DNA of 64,000 nucleotides, taken from assembly GCF_000452705.1 (NCBI RefSeq), contig NZ_CP007014.1:4742501-4806500 (forward strand), in the 5' to 3' direction. The translations under genes were made by a program, and so were the position numbers. The notes beneath the pieces are model-generated. The model saw nothing but the letters and a program-made list of their open reading frames with translations. It made no database searches and was not told the DNA's origin. Positions 41,266-50,407 of the stretch are shown piece by piece (position 1 is the stretch's first letter; every line of letters begins with the position of its first letter). The DNA comes from Pseudomonas syringae CC1557 (GTDB taxonomy: Bacteria > Pseudomonadota > Gammaproteobacteria > Pseudomonadales > Pseudomonadaceae).

Positions 41266-41634
41266 TACACCCCCCGTCAGGAACATACCCGAGCCGCATC
41301 ACAAACGTGGCTTACCACCCTCGCTTTGTGAAGCGACCCCCTTGGTGCTGCGAAAAAAACGTCAAACCTGTGACGTCAAATACTAGTCGAATTATCTTTC
41401 AGAAGCATCTTGCAAAAATTGTCATTAACGCCAACGAGACGTGGTCCACATTTTATTCGAGTGAATGCAAAGCATTCATGCGCACCGATAGACCGCGACA
41501 TTTGCATTCCATCGCAAGCGAATTTGCCAAACCGACCAACTGCACGTTCGGAAAGCCTGCCCGGAGCACGGCTGCAGGTGGGTAAGCAGGATGCAGTGCC
41601 TTATACTCGGACGACTTTGTTAGTGGAGCCCGCT
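41266..41634. other. DUF1631/nadC intergenic region
   Basis: 369 bases between divergent genes, A/T-richer than the surroundings. It contains a perfect palindrome GAATGC-AAA-GCATTC (41463-41477) and the frame is open through part of it, but no good gene is seen. Promoters for both genes must lie here. Confidence 0.4.
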
Positions 41635-42483
41635 ATGCCGAATTTACGACTTGCCGATCTGACAGCCGAAATCGAAGCCAATGTGCGCCGCGCATTGCTT
41701 GAGGATGTCGGCAGCGGTGACATCACCGCTCAATTGATTCCGGCAGAACGGCTGGCCAAGGCCACGATCATCTCCCGCGATGCTGCGGTGATCGCCGGTA
41801 CCGCGTGGGTCGATGCAGTGTTTCGTCAACTCGACCCTCGTGTGGCCGTGCACTGGCAGGTGGTCGATGGCGACCGGGTCAGCCCGAATCAGGCGCTGTT
41901 CCATGTGGAAGGCCCCGCGCGTTCGCTGCTGACGGGCGAACGCAGTGCACTCAACTTCCTGCAGATGCTCTCCGGCGTCGCGACCCGGGCGCAGTATTTT
42001 GCCGACATCGTGGCAGGCACCGGGGTCAGACTGCTCGATACCCGCAAGACTCTGCCGGGGCTGCGTCTGGCGCAGAAATACGCAGTGACCTGTGGCGGTT
42101 GCCACAATCATCGCATCGGTCTGTATGACGCCTTCCTGATCAAGGAAAACCACATCGCGGCCTGCGGCGGCATTGCTCAGGCCGTGGATGCGGCGCGCAA
42201 GATAGCGCCAGGCAAGCCGGTGGAAGTCGAAGTCGAGAGCCTGAACGAGCTCAAACAGGCGCTGGATGCCGGCGCTGACATCATCATGCTCGACGAGCTG
42301 AGCCTGGAAGACATGCGCGAAGCCGTTCGCCTTACCGCAGGGCGCGCTCGGCTTGAAGCCAGCGGCGGCATCAACGACGACACATTGCGGGTGATCGCCG
42401 ATACCGGCGTGGATTACATTTCCATCGGTGCGATGACCAAGGATGTAAAGGCGGTGGACCTGTCCATGCGCTTGAGCATCTGA
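41635..42483 (+). CDS. nadC: nicotinate-nucleotide pyrophosphorylase (carboxylating)
   Basis: Quinolinate phosphoribosyltransferase: quinolinate plus PRPP to nicotinate mononucleotide. The 282-residue protein has [39 protein letters not shown], the [20 protein letters not shown] signature and [14 protein letters not shown] 41635 has GTGGAG upstream; the frame extends further 5' without support. It marks the left edge of the accessory region relative to PAO1, where pilA comes next. Confidence 0.96.
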   Translation: MPNLRLADLTAEIEANVRRALLEDVGSGDITAQLIPAERLAKATIISRDAAVIAGTAWVDAVFRQLDPRVAVHWQVVDGDRVSPNQALFHVEGPARSLLTGERSALNFLQMLSGVATRAQYFADIVAGTGVRLLDTRKTLPGLRLAQKYAVTCGGCHNHRIGLYDAFLIKENHIAACGGIAQAVDAARKIAPGKPVEVEVESLNELKQALDAGADIIMLDELSLEDMREAVRLTAGRARLEASGGINDDTLRVIADTGVDYISIGAMTKDVKAVDLSMRLSI

Positions 42484-42531
42484 CGGCTTCACGCACACAC
42501 GACAACTAGGATTTGATCGGGAGCAGATGCC

Positions 42532-43614
42532 TTGGACCAATGGTTTGTCATGAACGCGGGCAAGCAGCTCGGCCCGATGGATGCAGCGGCAGCGCGATTG
42601 ATTGCGCGTGAGGCGCCCGGTGCCTGGTGCTGGAAACAAGGCATGCCGGACTGGCAGCCGATTTATCAGGTTCAGGAAGTGCGCGCCGTCAAAAAGGACG
42701 GCGTAACACCCTTCCCGCCCCCGGCACCCGAGATGGCCCAGCCAAGGCCTTCCGGCCTGCCCGTGCAGGCTTCCCGGACGCCTGCGCCGGTTCCCGCTGC
42801 AGTACCGGGCAAACGCCCCTCATTCACTCCGGACCCGAACGCTTCGGGTGGCTTTGGCTTGTCCCAGACCACCGATGGCGTGGACTTCAAGCTGTACGGC
42901 TCGGAGACCCAGTTCATCGAGCTGGAACTTGACCCCGGCGAAAGTGCGGTCGCCGAAGCCGGTGCGATGATGTACAAAACCTGCGACGTGCAAATGGAGA
43001 CCATCTTCGGCGACGGCAGCAATCAGTCGCCGGGGCTGCTGGGCTCGTTGCTCGGCGCAGGCAAACGCATGCTCACCGGCGAAAGCCTGTTCACGACGGT
43101 GTTTTCGCAACAGGGTACCGGCAAGGGCCGGGTTGCCTTTGCTGCGCCCTACCCCGGCACCATCCTGCCGCTGAACCTGCGCGATTTCGGTGGCAGGCTG
43201 ATCTGCCAGAAAGACAGCTTCCTGGCCGGCGCCAAAGGCGTATCCATCGGCATCCAGTTTCAGAAGAAGATCCTGACCGGGCTGTTCGGCGGTGAGGGTT
43301 TCGTCCTGCAAAAGCTTGAAGGCGATGGCTGGGTTTTCGTGCACATGGGTGGCACGGTGCGCAAGATCGAACTGGCATCAGGCGAAGGCCTTGATGTCGA
43401 TACCGGCTGTCTCGCGGCCATGACCCAGACCGTGGACTACGACATCCGTATGGTCGGTGGTGGCATCAAGTCGATGCTGTTCGGCGGCGAAGGCGTATTT
43501 TTTGCCAGACTGACCGGCCCCGGCACGGTGTGGCTGCAAAGCCTGCCGTTCTCTCGTCTGGCCGGGCGCATGCTGGCAGCAGGCCCGTCCGGTGTGGGCA
43601 GAAGCGAACGCTGA
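42532..43614 (+). CDS. GYF-like domain plus AIM24 family protein
   Basis: A 360-residue two-domain protein. The N-terminal ~50 residues (WFVMNAGKQLGPMDAAAAR ... WKQGMPDWQPI) are a GYF_2-type domain. A Pro-rich linker (60-105) leads to an AIM24/TIGR00266 domain (about 115-355), a beta-rich fold with glycine-rich ends (SLLGAGKRMLTGESLFTTVF, GGGIKSMLFGGEGVFF). It starts at TTG 42532 after a GGGAG site. AIM24 proteins occur near Ter genes; here it is followed by terF on the same strand. Molecular function unknown. Confidence 0.85.
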   Translation: MDQWFVMNAGKQLGPMDAAAARLIAREAPGAWCWKQGMPDWQPIYQVQEVRAVKKDGVTPFPPPAPEMAQPRPSGLPVQASRTPAPVPAAVPGKRPSFTPDPNASGGFGLSQTTDGVDFKLYGSETQFIELELDPGESAVAEAGAMMYKTCDVQMETIFGDGSNQSPGLLGSLLGAGKRMLTGESLFTTVFSQQGTGKGRVAFAAPYPGTILPLNLRDFGGRLICQKDSFLAGAKGVSIGIQFQKKILTGLFGGEGFVLQKLEGDGWVFVHMGGTVRKIELASGEGLDVDTGCLAAMTQTVDYDIRMVGGGIKSMLFGGEGVFFARLTGPGTVWLQSLPFSRLAGRMLAAGPSGVGRSER

Positions 43615-43668
43615 TCGTCGTCATTTGACCGAGGGCCGTGTGACGCCCTCCCTTGCCAAGGAAGAACC

Positions 43669-44901
43669 ATGCAAATCGCTCAAGGCCAACGCATTCCGCT
43701 TTCGACCCTGATTCAGGGCACCGATTTCACGCTGTCGATCAGCATAAAATCGCCTCATGTAATCGACTACGTGTGCTTCGGCATCGACGCCAACGGCAAG
43801 CTGTCAGACGACCGTTACATGATCTTCTTCAACCAGCCAGACAGTCCGTGCAACGGCGTCAAGCAGGTGAACGGTGGCGACTTTCAGCTCTCGCTGTCCC
43901 GTTTGCCCGCGTCCATAGACCGACTGGTGTTCACGGCGTCGATTGATGGCGCGGGGGCGATGAGCGATATCCAGTCCAGCCACTTCAGCATTCAGCAACA
44001 AGGTCGCGAAGCGGCACGTGGCGAGTTCTCCGGTGCAACCTTCTCCGCCGAGAAAGCCATTATGGTGGCCGATATCTACCGCAAGAACGGTGAATGGCGC
44101 ATAGCCTCCAACCTGCAAGGCTACAACGCCGGCCTGGATGCGCTGGTCGTGCATTTTGGCGGTGAAATTGCCGACGCTCCGCCTCCCCCGCCCGCACGAA
44201 TTTCTCTTGAGAAGAAGATTGCCAACGCTGCGCCGCAACTGATCAGCCTGGCGAAAAAAGCTCAGATCAGCCTGGAGAAAGCCAGACTGACCGACACCAA
44301 GGCCCGAGTCGGCCTGGTGCTGGACGCGTCAGGTTCGATGAACCCGCAATACACGCGCGGCCATGTGCAGGAAGTGGTTGATCGCCTGATTCCACTGGCG
44401 GTGCATTTCGACGACGACGGCGCGCTGGACTGCTGGGCATTCGGTGCCAAGCCGCAGCAACTCGGTTCAGTCACGCTGGGCAACTTTCAGGACTTCATCA
44501 AGACTGACCATGGCGGCTGGAAAGACTGGGAACTGGGCGCACGCGTCAACGACGAGCCCAAGGCGATGCGCATGGTCATCGACTACTACAAGAAGTCAGG
44601 CGACAAGACGCCGGTCTACATCCTGTTCATCAGCGACGGCGGCGTGCATCAGGATCGTGAAATCACCAAACTGATGACCGAGGCCGCCAAACTGCCGATT
44701 TTCTGGCAATTCGTGGGGCTGGGTGGACGCGGTTACGGGATTCTCGAAAAGCTTGATGACATGGGCGGTCGCGTAGTCGACAACTGCAACTTCTTCGCCC
44801 TGGACCGCCTGGATGAAATCCCGGAAGATAAGCTGTATGACTTGCTGATGGAGGAATTTCCGGACTGGCTGAAAGCAGCCAAAAGCGCCGGGATTTTGTA
44901 G
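43669..44901 (+). CDS. terF: TerF-like protein (TerD-like plus VWA domain)
   Basis: A 410-residue protein matching TerF architecture. A TerD-like beta-sandwich (about 1-165) is followed by a PPPPP and EKKIANA..LISLAKKAQISLEK linker and a von Willebrand A domain starting near 212 with MIDAS DASGS (219-223). The TerD part lacks the DLDAS and GDNRTG calcium-site motifs found in terD and terE, so it may not bind calcium. GGAAG precedes the ATG. It converges on the terZ-E operon across a shared terminator. Confidence 0.88.
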   Translation: MQIAQGQRIPLSTLIQGTDFTLSISIKSPHVIDYVCFGIDANGKLSDDRYMIFFNQPDSPCNGVKQVNGGDFQLSLSRLPASIDRLVFTASIDGAGAMSDIQSSHFSIQQQGREAARGEFSGATFSAEKAIMVADIYRKNGEWRIASNLQGYNAGLDALVVHFGGEIADAPPPPPARISLEKKIANAAPQLISLAKKAQISLEKARLTDTKARVGLVLDASGSMNPQYTRGHVQEVVDRLIPLAVHFDDDGALDCWAFGAKPQQLGSVTLGNFQDFIKTDHGGWKDWELGARVNDEPKAMRMVIDYYKKSGDKTPVYILFISDGGVHQDREITKLMTEAAKLPIFWQFVGLGGRGYGILEKLDDMGGRVVDNCNFFALDRLDEIPEDKLYDLLMEEFPDWLKAAKSAGIL

Positions 44902-44930
44902 CGTATTCAGCAATCGGAACCTCAACTATC

Positions 44931-44972
44931 GTGCGACGCTCCGCGTCCTCTCTGCGACGCAGAGCGTCGTGT
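44931..44972. repeat. REP-like palindrome
   Basis: GACGCTCCGCGTC and GACGCAGAGCGTC form an inverted pair after terF, the same core as the REP cluster at 27392-27493. Confidence 0.7.
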
Positions 44973-45012
44973 AGCCTTGTAACTATCCTACCAATGCTTT
45001 CAAAAGCCCCAA

Positions 45013-45046
45013 TAAAAAACCCCGCCATCGCTGGCGGGGTTTTTTA
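45013..45046. terminator. bidirectional terminator between terF and terE
   Basis: ACCCCGCC / GGCGGGGT stem with a 6-base loop, flanked by A6 and T6. It ends both the terF transcript and the long minus-strand ter operon. Confidence 0.92.
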
Positions 45047-45063
45047 TCGGGCGCTGATCGGGT

Positions 45064-45642
45064 TTAGCCGATTGCAACACCGTGGGCTTCTGCCAGCGGT
45101 TTCAGACCGCCGACAAACCCTTGGCCGATGGCCTTGAACTTGAACTCTTCGCCGTTGCGATACAGCTCGCCGAAGATCATCGCGGTTTCAGTCGATGCGT
45201 CTTCCGACAAGTCGTAACGAGCGATTTCCTTGCCGTCAGACTTGTTCACTACACGAATGTAAGCGTTCGACACCTGACCGAAGCTCTGCTTGCGCTCTTC
45301 AGCCGAGTGGATAGTGACGGCAAAAACCAGCTTCTTGACCGCAGCGGCCAGGCCGGTGAGCTTGACCGTTACCGACTCGTCATCACCTTCGCCAGCGCCT
45401 GAACGGTTGTCGCCCAAGTGCTCGACCGAACCATCAGCCGATTTCTTGTTGTTGTAGAAAATGAAGCTGTTGTCATCCAGCACCTTGCCATTTTCGCCAA
45501 CGATGAAGATGGACGCGTCCAGATCGAACTCGGTGCCATCGGTAACCCGTGGATCCCAACCCAGACCAACGGTGATTTCTGTCAGGCCAGGAGCCTCTTT
45601 CGACAGGGAAACGTTACCGCCTTTACTCAGACTTACTGCCAT
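45064..45642 (-). CDS. terE: TerD family protein TerE
   Basis: A 192-residue single TerD domain. Canonical calcium-site motifs are present: FDLDASIF near residue 40 and [13 protein letters not shown] near 77-89, plus the family end [21 protein letters not shown]. The N-terminus ([18 protein letters not shown]) and C-terminal GG(L)KPLAEAHGV favour terE over terD. Role: cytoplasmic calcium-binding component of Ter stress complexes. It lies 37 nt after terD; last gene of the operon. Confidence 0.93.
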   Translation of the reverse strand: MAVSLSKGGNVSLSKEAPGLTEITVGLGWDPRVTDGTEFDLDASIFIVGENGKVLDDNSFIFYNNKKSADGSVEHLGDNRSGAGEGDDESVTVKLTGLAAAVKKLVFAVTIHSAEERKQSFGQVSNAYIRVVNKSDGKEIARYDLSEDASTETAMIFGELYRNGEEFKFKAIGQGFVGGLKPLAEAHGVAIG

Positions 45643-45679
45643 GCTCGTAATCCTTTCTATAAAAGTGATTGGACGCGAA

Positions 45680-46255
45680 TCAGAAATTCATGCCGAACGA
45701 GTTGGCCAACGCTTTCAGGCCACCCTGGAAACCGCTACCGACGGCGCGGAATTTCCACTCACCGTTGTTGCGGTACAGCTCGGCGAAGATCATCGCGGTT
45801 TCGGTCGAAGCATCTTCAGCAAGGTCGTAACGAACCACTTCAGCGCCCGACTTTTCATTCACTACACGAATGAACGAGCGGCTGACCTGACCGAAGTTCT
45901 GACCACGGTTTTCCGCGTCATGAATAGTCACAACGAACGCGATCTTGTCGACATCAGCCGGGACGCGCGTCAGGTCGACCTTGACCACTTCGTCATCGCC
46001 ATCGCCTTCACCGGTACGGTTGTCACCGGTGTGCTCGACGGAGCCATCAGCACTTTTAAGCTGGTTGTAGAAAATGAAGTCAGCTTCACTGCGGACCTTG
46101 CCATTGGCGCCCAACAGGAATGCGCTGGCGTCCAGGTCGAAAGCCTGGCCGTCAGTGGCGCGAGGGTCCCAGCCAAGACCGATGAGAACATTGGTCAGGG
46201 TAGGGTCGGTTTTCGACAGCGAAAGGTTGCCACCTTTTTGCAGAGTCAAAGCCAT
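45680..46255 (-). CDS. terD: tellurium resistance protein TerD
   Basis: A 191-residue TerD domain with [23 protein letters not shown] and [16 protein letters not shown] motifs, closely matching enterobacterial TerD ([16 protein letters not shown]...). It binds calcium in characterised homologues. It is 26 nt downstream of terC and 37 nt upstream of terE; the two paralogues are clearly diverged, not a recent duplication. Confidence 0.95.
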   Translation of the reverse strand: MALTLQKGGNLSLSKTDPTLTNVLIGLGWDPRATDGQAFDLDASAFLLGANGKVRSEADFIFYNQLKSADGSVEHTGDNRTGEGDGDDEVVKVDLTRVPADVDKIAFVVTIHDAENRGQNFGQVSRSFIRVVNEKSGAEVVRYDLAEDASTETAMIFAELYRNNGEWKFRAVGSGFQGGLKALANSFGMNF

Positions 46256-46281
46256 GATCGTTTATCTCCTTTATCCAGTGT

Positions 46282-47316
46282 TTACGCTTTTTCTTCAGCC
46301 GGTTCTTCTTTGCCCGGGAAGAGCAGGCTGGCGACGATACCGATGATCAGCACGACGACCACAACCAACAGGCTGGCGTTGGCGCTGATTTCGTAACCGT
46401 GATGGAACAGGTGGTTGGTAGCATTCAGGCCCAGTTTCAAGGCGATGAAGAACAGCAGCGCAATAACTGCTTTCTCCAGATGCACCAGGTAGCGTTTCAG
46501 GGCTTCAAGTACAAAGTACAAGGTACGCAGGCCGAGAATCGCGAACAGCATGGCCGAGAACACGATCAGCGGCTCGCGGCTCACTGCGATGATTGCAGGC
46601 ACGGAGTCGAACGCGAACAGCACGTCGGAGATTTCCGCCACAACCAGGCACAGGAACAGCGGAGTAGCGAACAGTGCGCCTTTGGCGGCCAGCGAGATGC
46701 CGGCGTTTTCAGGCTTTTTGACTTCTTCTTCCAGAACCGAACGACGCACGAAGAAGTTGCTGCCGTGCAGCTTTGGCCACACCGGGAACAGTTTCTTGGC
46801 GAAGCGATAAGCCATGTGCTGCGAGTAGTCGACTTCTTCGTCGTCGTCATCGCCGGCACGCAGCATCATGATGGCTGTCCAGGCAACGATGACCGCAAAC
46901 ACCACTTCGACCCAAGGGCCCAGCGCCAGCAGGCCTGTACCGATTGCGACGAAGATGCCTCGGAAAACGATGGCACCGATGATGCCCCAGTACAGAACAC
47001 GGTGGCGCAGGCCATCCGGAATCTTGAACCAGGAGAACAACGCCATGAACACGAACAGGTTGTCGACGCTCAGCACTTTTTCCAGCGCGTAACCGGTGAC
47101 GAACAGTGTGGCAACTTCAGAGCCGTGCTGCACGTACAGGAAACCGGCGAAAGCCAGCGAAATGGCGACCCAGAAGACCGACCACGCCGAGGCTTGCGCC
47201 AGGGTGATCGGCTTGTTTCCCCGGTGGGAGAACATGTCGATAGCCATGGCCGTAATGGCCAGACCGACGAAAACCGCCATCGTGAGTGGAGGGAAGCCTA
47301 GAGAGGTGCTTTCCAT
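46282..47316 (-). CDS. terC: TerC family membrane protein
   Basis: A 344-residue integral membrane protein with about nine helices. It carries the TerC signatures: acidic intramembrane residues in SVDNLFVFMALF (near 85-95) and FAFDSVPAIIAVSREP (near 225-240). TerC proteins are linked to metal (often Mn) export or metalation and form the membrane anchor of Ter complexes. A central charged loop (GDDDDEEVDYSQH) is cytoplasmic. AAGGAA precedes the ATG; the gene follows terB by 25 nt. Confidence 0.95.
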   Translation of the reverse strand: MESTSLGFPPLTMAVFVGLAITAMAIDMFSHRGNKPITLAQASAWSVFWVAISLAFAGFLYVQHGSEVATLFVTGYALEKVLSVDNLFVFMALFSWFKIPDGLRHRVLYWGIIGAIVFRGIFVAIGTGLLALGPWVEVVFAVIVAWTAIMMLRAGDDDDEEVDYSQHMAYRFAKKLFPVWPKLHGSNFFVRRSVLEEEVKKPENAGISLAAKGALFATPLFLCLVVAEISDVLFAFDSVPAIIAVSREPLIVFSAMLFAILGLRTLYFVLEALKRYLVHLEKAVIALLFFIALKLGLNATNHLFHHGYEISANASLLVVVVVLIIGIVASLLFPGKEEPAEEKA

Positions 47317-47341
47317 TTAACTGCGTTCCTTAGGGTAAAAA

Positions 47342-47791
47342 TTACAGGTCAAAATCGGACGGGTTCAGGCCAAGCTCGCGACAGATCGTGCGGCAGACTT
47401 CCCGCTCCTTCTCATCGAAGCTGCCATCAGCGCCACCGATTGCACAGCAGACGCGCACCAACAGACGTGATGCATCTTCTTTCTTCTTGATCTTGCCGAT
47501 GGTTTTCAACGCCTCGGCACGGCCAATTTCGTAATCGAACTCAAACTTGGAGCAGGCTTCCTGGAAACCCTGAATGACCTCCTTCATGTCAAAAACTTTC
47601 AGTTCCTGAGAGTTCTGAATGAAGCCGGCCATTTTCTGCTTTTCACTGGCGCTGATGTCGCCATCAGCGGCAGACACCAGTGCACAACCGGAAACCACAG
47701 CGTCCATGAACTCGCGATTCTTGAACTTGGAAACTTCGTTTGCCAGCTTGTCGCGGGCCGCTGTTGCGTTTGTTTTCAACCAGTCCAGCAT
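47342..47791 (-). CDS. terB: TerB family protein
   Basis: A 149-residue helical TerB domain with the repeated acidic signatures VSAADGDISASEKQKM (near 37-52) and GGADGSFDEKEREVC (near 123-137), likely metal-binding. TerB partners the cytoplasmic face of TerC in known systems. ATG 47791 follows a GGGAG; the longer in-frame start at 47833 is rejected. Confidence 0.93.
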   Translation of the reverse strand: MLDWLKTNATAARDKLANEVSKFKNREFMDAVVSGCALVSAADGDISASEKQKMAGFIQNSQELKVFDMKEVIQGFQEACSKFEFDYEIGRAEALKTIGKIKKKEDASRLLVRVCCAIGGADGSFDEKEREVCRTICRELGLNPSDFDL

Positions 47792-47841
47792 GTCTATCTC
47801 CCATGAGGCGGCACAGCCAGCCAGAAATACCACGGTATTGT

Positions 47842-49023
47842 TTACTTGGAACCAGCAGCCCAGCGCATGCCCCAGCCGTAGGCTTTGTCCATGTTGCTGT
47901 GGCCGTTATGGAAATCCACACGACGCGTCACCTTGACCGCACCGTTGTCGTTTTCCAGCAAGGCAATTGCACACATGCCCTGACGGCCGCCTTCTTCGTT
48001 AAGACGAACTTCAATGGGCGGCTGGCCTGGCGCATGGATGGTGACAACCCCGTCGGTCTCTTTCCAGTTCGGTGCACCTTCATAGATGAACGCGTAAACC
48101 AGAATGCGCCGGATCTTGCCCCAGTGCGCGCCGTTGATGTGCAGCCACTCACCATCGCTGACCGACCCGGTCCGGTCATCGCCCATCAGTTTGATGAACG
48201 GTTCGCTGTTGAGCGATCCGAACGAGTTGCCCAGCGCCTGAACCGCCCCTTTGGAGCCGTCCTGCAATTCGAAAAGGCAGCCTACATCAAGGTCGATGGC
48301 ATTGCTCTTCTTCATCGAGAAGAAGCCGCCGCCCTTGCTGTCGTTGCGGCGATTCCAGTTCAGGTTGACCCTGATCTCGCCAAAACCGGCACTGGTCTTT
48401 TCCAGACTGATCGAGGCACGGGTCTTGTCCAGCGTGATCTTGCTCAGGCTGACCGTCGACTTGGGCGCTGGAGCTGGTGCAGGTGCAGGTGCAGGTGCAG
48501 GTGCAGGTTGATCCTGAGGCGCGGCGACTTCAACACCAAAGTTTTTCGCCAGAGGCTCCAGCCCGCCCGCAAAACCCTGAGCAACACAGCGGAATTTCCA
48601 GGCGCCCTGACGCAAGTAGAACTCGCCCAGAATCAGCGCGGTTTCTTTCATGCCGCTGGTAGGGATATCCGCTTCGATATCCCCGGTGATGCTCAATGCC
48701 AGGCGCGACACACTGTCGAAGCTGGCCTTGTTCTCATAGATGGTCGCCGTCAGGGCGACCTTCTCGATGACTGAATCCAGACGGCTCGGGTCAAGCGTGA
48801 ACACTGCACGACCTGCCGACGCTTCCGTCTGCTGGAGCGCACCGTTGTTCACGCTTTTCTGGCCGTAGAAACACATGTCCTGATCGCCACGAACCTTGCC
48901 TGAGCCAGTCAGCAGGAATGCGGACACATCGATATCCGCGCCTGCCAGCGGAGAGTAGCTGACCTCGACCGTCAACGGCCCGGTAGCGACTGGCGCATTG
49001 GCGCCTGGGACAAGTCGGGTCAT
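47842..49023 (-). CDS. terA: TerA: tandem TerD-like domains
   Basis: A 393-residue protein: first TerD-like domain (1-170) with a partly eroded metal motif (DIDVSAFLL kept, no GDNRTG), an Ala-Pro linker (173-188) encoded by GGTGCA-type hexamer repeats, and a second TerD-like domain (about 195-393) retaining IDLDVGCLF and GDDRTG. This is TerA-like. The start overlaps the terZ stop (ATGA). A simple repeat in the linker makes length variation likely. Confidence 0.9.
   Translation of the reverse strand: MTRLVPGANAPVATGPLTVEVSYSPLAGADIDVSAFLLTGSGKVRGDQDMCFYGQKSVNNGALQQTEASAGRAVFTLDPSRLDSVIEKVALTATIYENKASFDSVSRLALSITGDIEADIPTSGMKETALILGEFYLRQGAWKFRCVAQGFAGGLEPLAKNFGVEVAAPQDQPAPAPAPAPAPAPAPKSTVSLSKITLDKTRASISLEKTSAGFGEIRVNLNWNRRNDSKGGGFFSMKKSNAIDLDVGCLFELQDGSKGAVQALGNSFGSLNSEPFIKLMGDDRTGSVSDGEWLHINGAHWGKIRRILVYAFIYEGAPNWKETDGVVTIHAPGQPPIEVRLNEEGGRQGMCAIALLENDNGAVKVTRRVDFHNGHSNMDKAYGWGMRWAAGSK
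48473..48509. repeat. hexanucleotide tandem repeat in terA
   Basis: About five to six copies of GGTGCA (preceded by GGAGCT variants) in a row, read on the minus strand as Ala-Pro codons. Unit length is a multiple of three, so slippage would lengthen or shorten the linker without frameshift. Confidence 0.8.
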
Positions 49024-49613
49024 GCGCGTACAGCTCCGATGGCCAGTTCGACCAGATCATCTGCCGTACGGCCATTGGTAACCTGACCGACAGCCGTGAA
49101 ATCCCAGCCCGCTGGCGTGCGCGACAGATAAGACATCACGACACCGGTATGCTGACCTTTTTCGGACAGGTCGAAGCGGCCCAGCTCGTTACGGCTGCCC
49201 AGATCAACGATGCGGCAGTAAGCATTGGCGACTTTTTCGAAGTTCTGCCCGGTGAACGAGTTGACGGTGAACACTAGGTATTTGACTGCAGCAGGCAGCT
49301 TCTCCAGATCAACGCTGATGGTTTCGTCATCGCCAGCGCCTTCGCCGGTGCGATTGTCACCCGAGTGTTGAATGGCACCGTCGCGCGATTGCAATTGACG
49401 GAACCAGACGAGATCGAGGGGCTTCTTGTCGGCATCGAGCATGATGCAGGAAGCATCAAGGTCGATATCGCCACCACCACCGCCAAGCAACTTGCCGAAG
49501 AAACCGCTGGCTTTTTCAGGGTCCCATCCAAGGCCCATGCTTACTTTCTTGAGGCCTGTGCCAGCGGTTTTCTCGAGTGAGATCGTCTGGTTCTTTGCCA
49601 AAGTGAGTGCCAT
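49020..49613 (-). CDS. terZ: TerD family protein TerZ
   Basis: A 197-residue TerD-fold protein. It has IDLDASCIML and [13 protein letters not shown] motifs plus an insert (DPEKASGFFGKLLGGGGG) absent from terD/terE and typical of TerZ. ATG 49613 is preferred to an in-frame codon 12 nt upstream. The stop overlaps terA. First of the terZABCDE block, 47 nt after the HAD gene. Confidence 0.92.
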   Translation of the reverse strand: MALTLAKNQTISLEKTAGTGLKKVSMGLGWDPEKASGFFGKLLGGGGGDIDLDASCIMLDADKKPLDLVWFRQLQSRDGAIQHSGDNRTGEGAGDDETISVDLEKLPAAVKYLVFTVNSFTGQNFEKVANAYCRIVDLGSRNELGRFDLSEKGQHTGVVMSYLSRTPAGWDFTAVGQVTNGRTADDLVELAIGAVRA

Positions 49614-49660
49614 TTTTCGCTCCATGTGGACTACGGAATTCGGATAAAAGTGTTACAGCC

Positions 49661-50407
49661 TTACCGTGTTGGCCCGTCATTACCATGAGGATTGTGTAAC
49701 TTGGCGTTAACAGGCCCTTTATAGCGGCCTCTACGCCACGTCGGATGGAACAACCGCCAATGCGCATCCTGAGCAGCGGCGAGCAATTCGTGATCACCCC
49801 GGGTGTCGCCCCAGGCACGAACCCGGAACTGTGAAAGCGGCCCGTAAACACTTTCCAGGCGCGCGACCTTGGAGTCGCACCGGCAATTACTGCCTTCGAT
49901 CAACCCGGTCAGCTTGCCGTCGATCACTTCCAGATTGGTGCCGATCAGCTGGACTTTCAAGCGATCAGCGAAGGGTTGCAGGACCATAGCAGGCGATGCT
50001 GAACATAGCGTGACAATGGCGCCCTTCTCGATTTCAGCGGCAATGGATTCCAGCGCAGCGGGGCGCATCAGGCGTTTCCAGTGCGACTGGCAGAAGGCTT
50101 CTGCCTTTTGCTGCAGCCATTGCACTTCAACACCGCTCAGAAAAGCCTTGATCAGGCGGCCTTTGAGTTCATCACGGGTCAGGCGCTTGGCCAGGTAGCC
50201 GAGGCTCGGCAGCACCAGCCGCGCCATGCGCACAGAGAAAGCACGTTGCCCGAAGGCGAATTTGAGAAACGGGACGAAGCTGTCGTGGCGGGTAATGGTC
50301 CCGTCGAAATCGAACACCGCCAGCAGGCGTTGTTCCACTTCGATTTCAAGGTCCGGCCCTACAGGCGCAAGATCAGGTTCTACGGTTTCAAGGTCAGGTT
50401 CTATCAT
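49661..50407 (-). CDS. HAD-IB family hydrolase (ter-linked)
   Basis: A 248-residue haloacid-dehalogenase phosphatase of the SerB/IB type: nucleophile motif FDFDGTITRHDSF near residue 33, TLCSASPAMV (motif II Ser), and WGDTRGDHELL (motif IV Asp pair). An odd N-terminal extension has a 7-residue repeat (EPDLETV, EPDLAPV, GPDLEIE). The start abuts the stop of the aldolase gene (TAGATG). It is probably a phosphatase for the metabolite made by the upstream enzymes; the substrate is unknown. Confidence 0.85.
   Translation of the reverse strand: MIEPDLETVEPDLAPVGPDLEIEVEQRLLAVFDFDGTITRHDSFVPFLKFAFGQRAFSVRMARLVLPSLGYLAKRLTRDELKGRLIKAFLSGVEVQWLQQKAEAFCQSHWKRLMRPAALESIAAEIEKGAIVTLCSASPAMVLQPFADRLKVQLIGTNLEVIDGKLTGLIEGSNCRCDSKVARLESVYGPLSQFRVRAWGDTRGDHELLAAAQDAHWRLFHPTWRRGRYKGPVNAKLHNPHGNDGPTR

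Noticed and set aside
46399..48774. Long plus-strand frames opposite terC and terA
   Set aside because: Low-complexity shadow frames; terC and terA are well supported.
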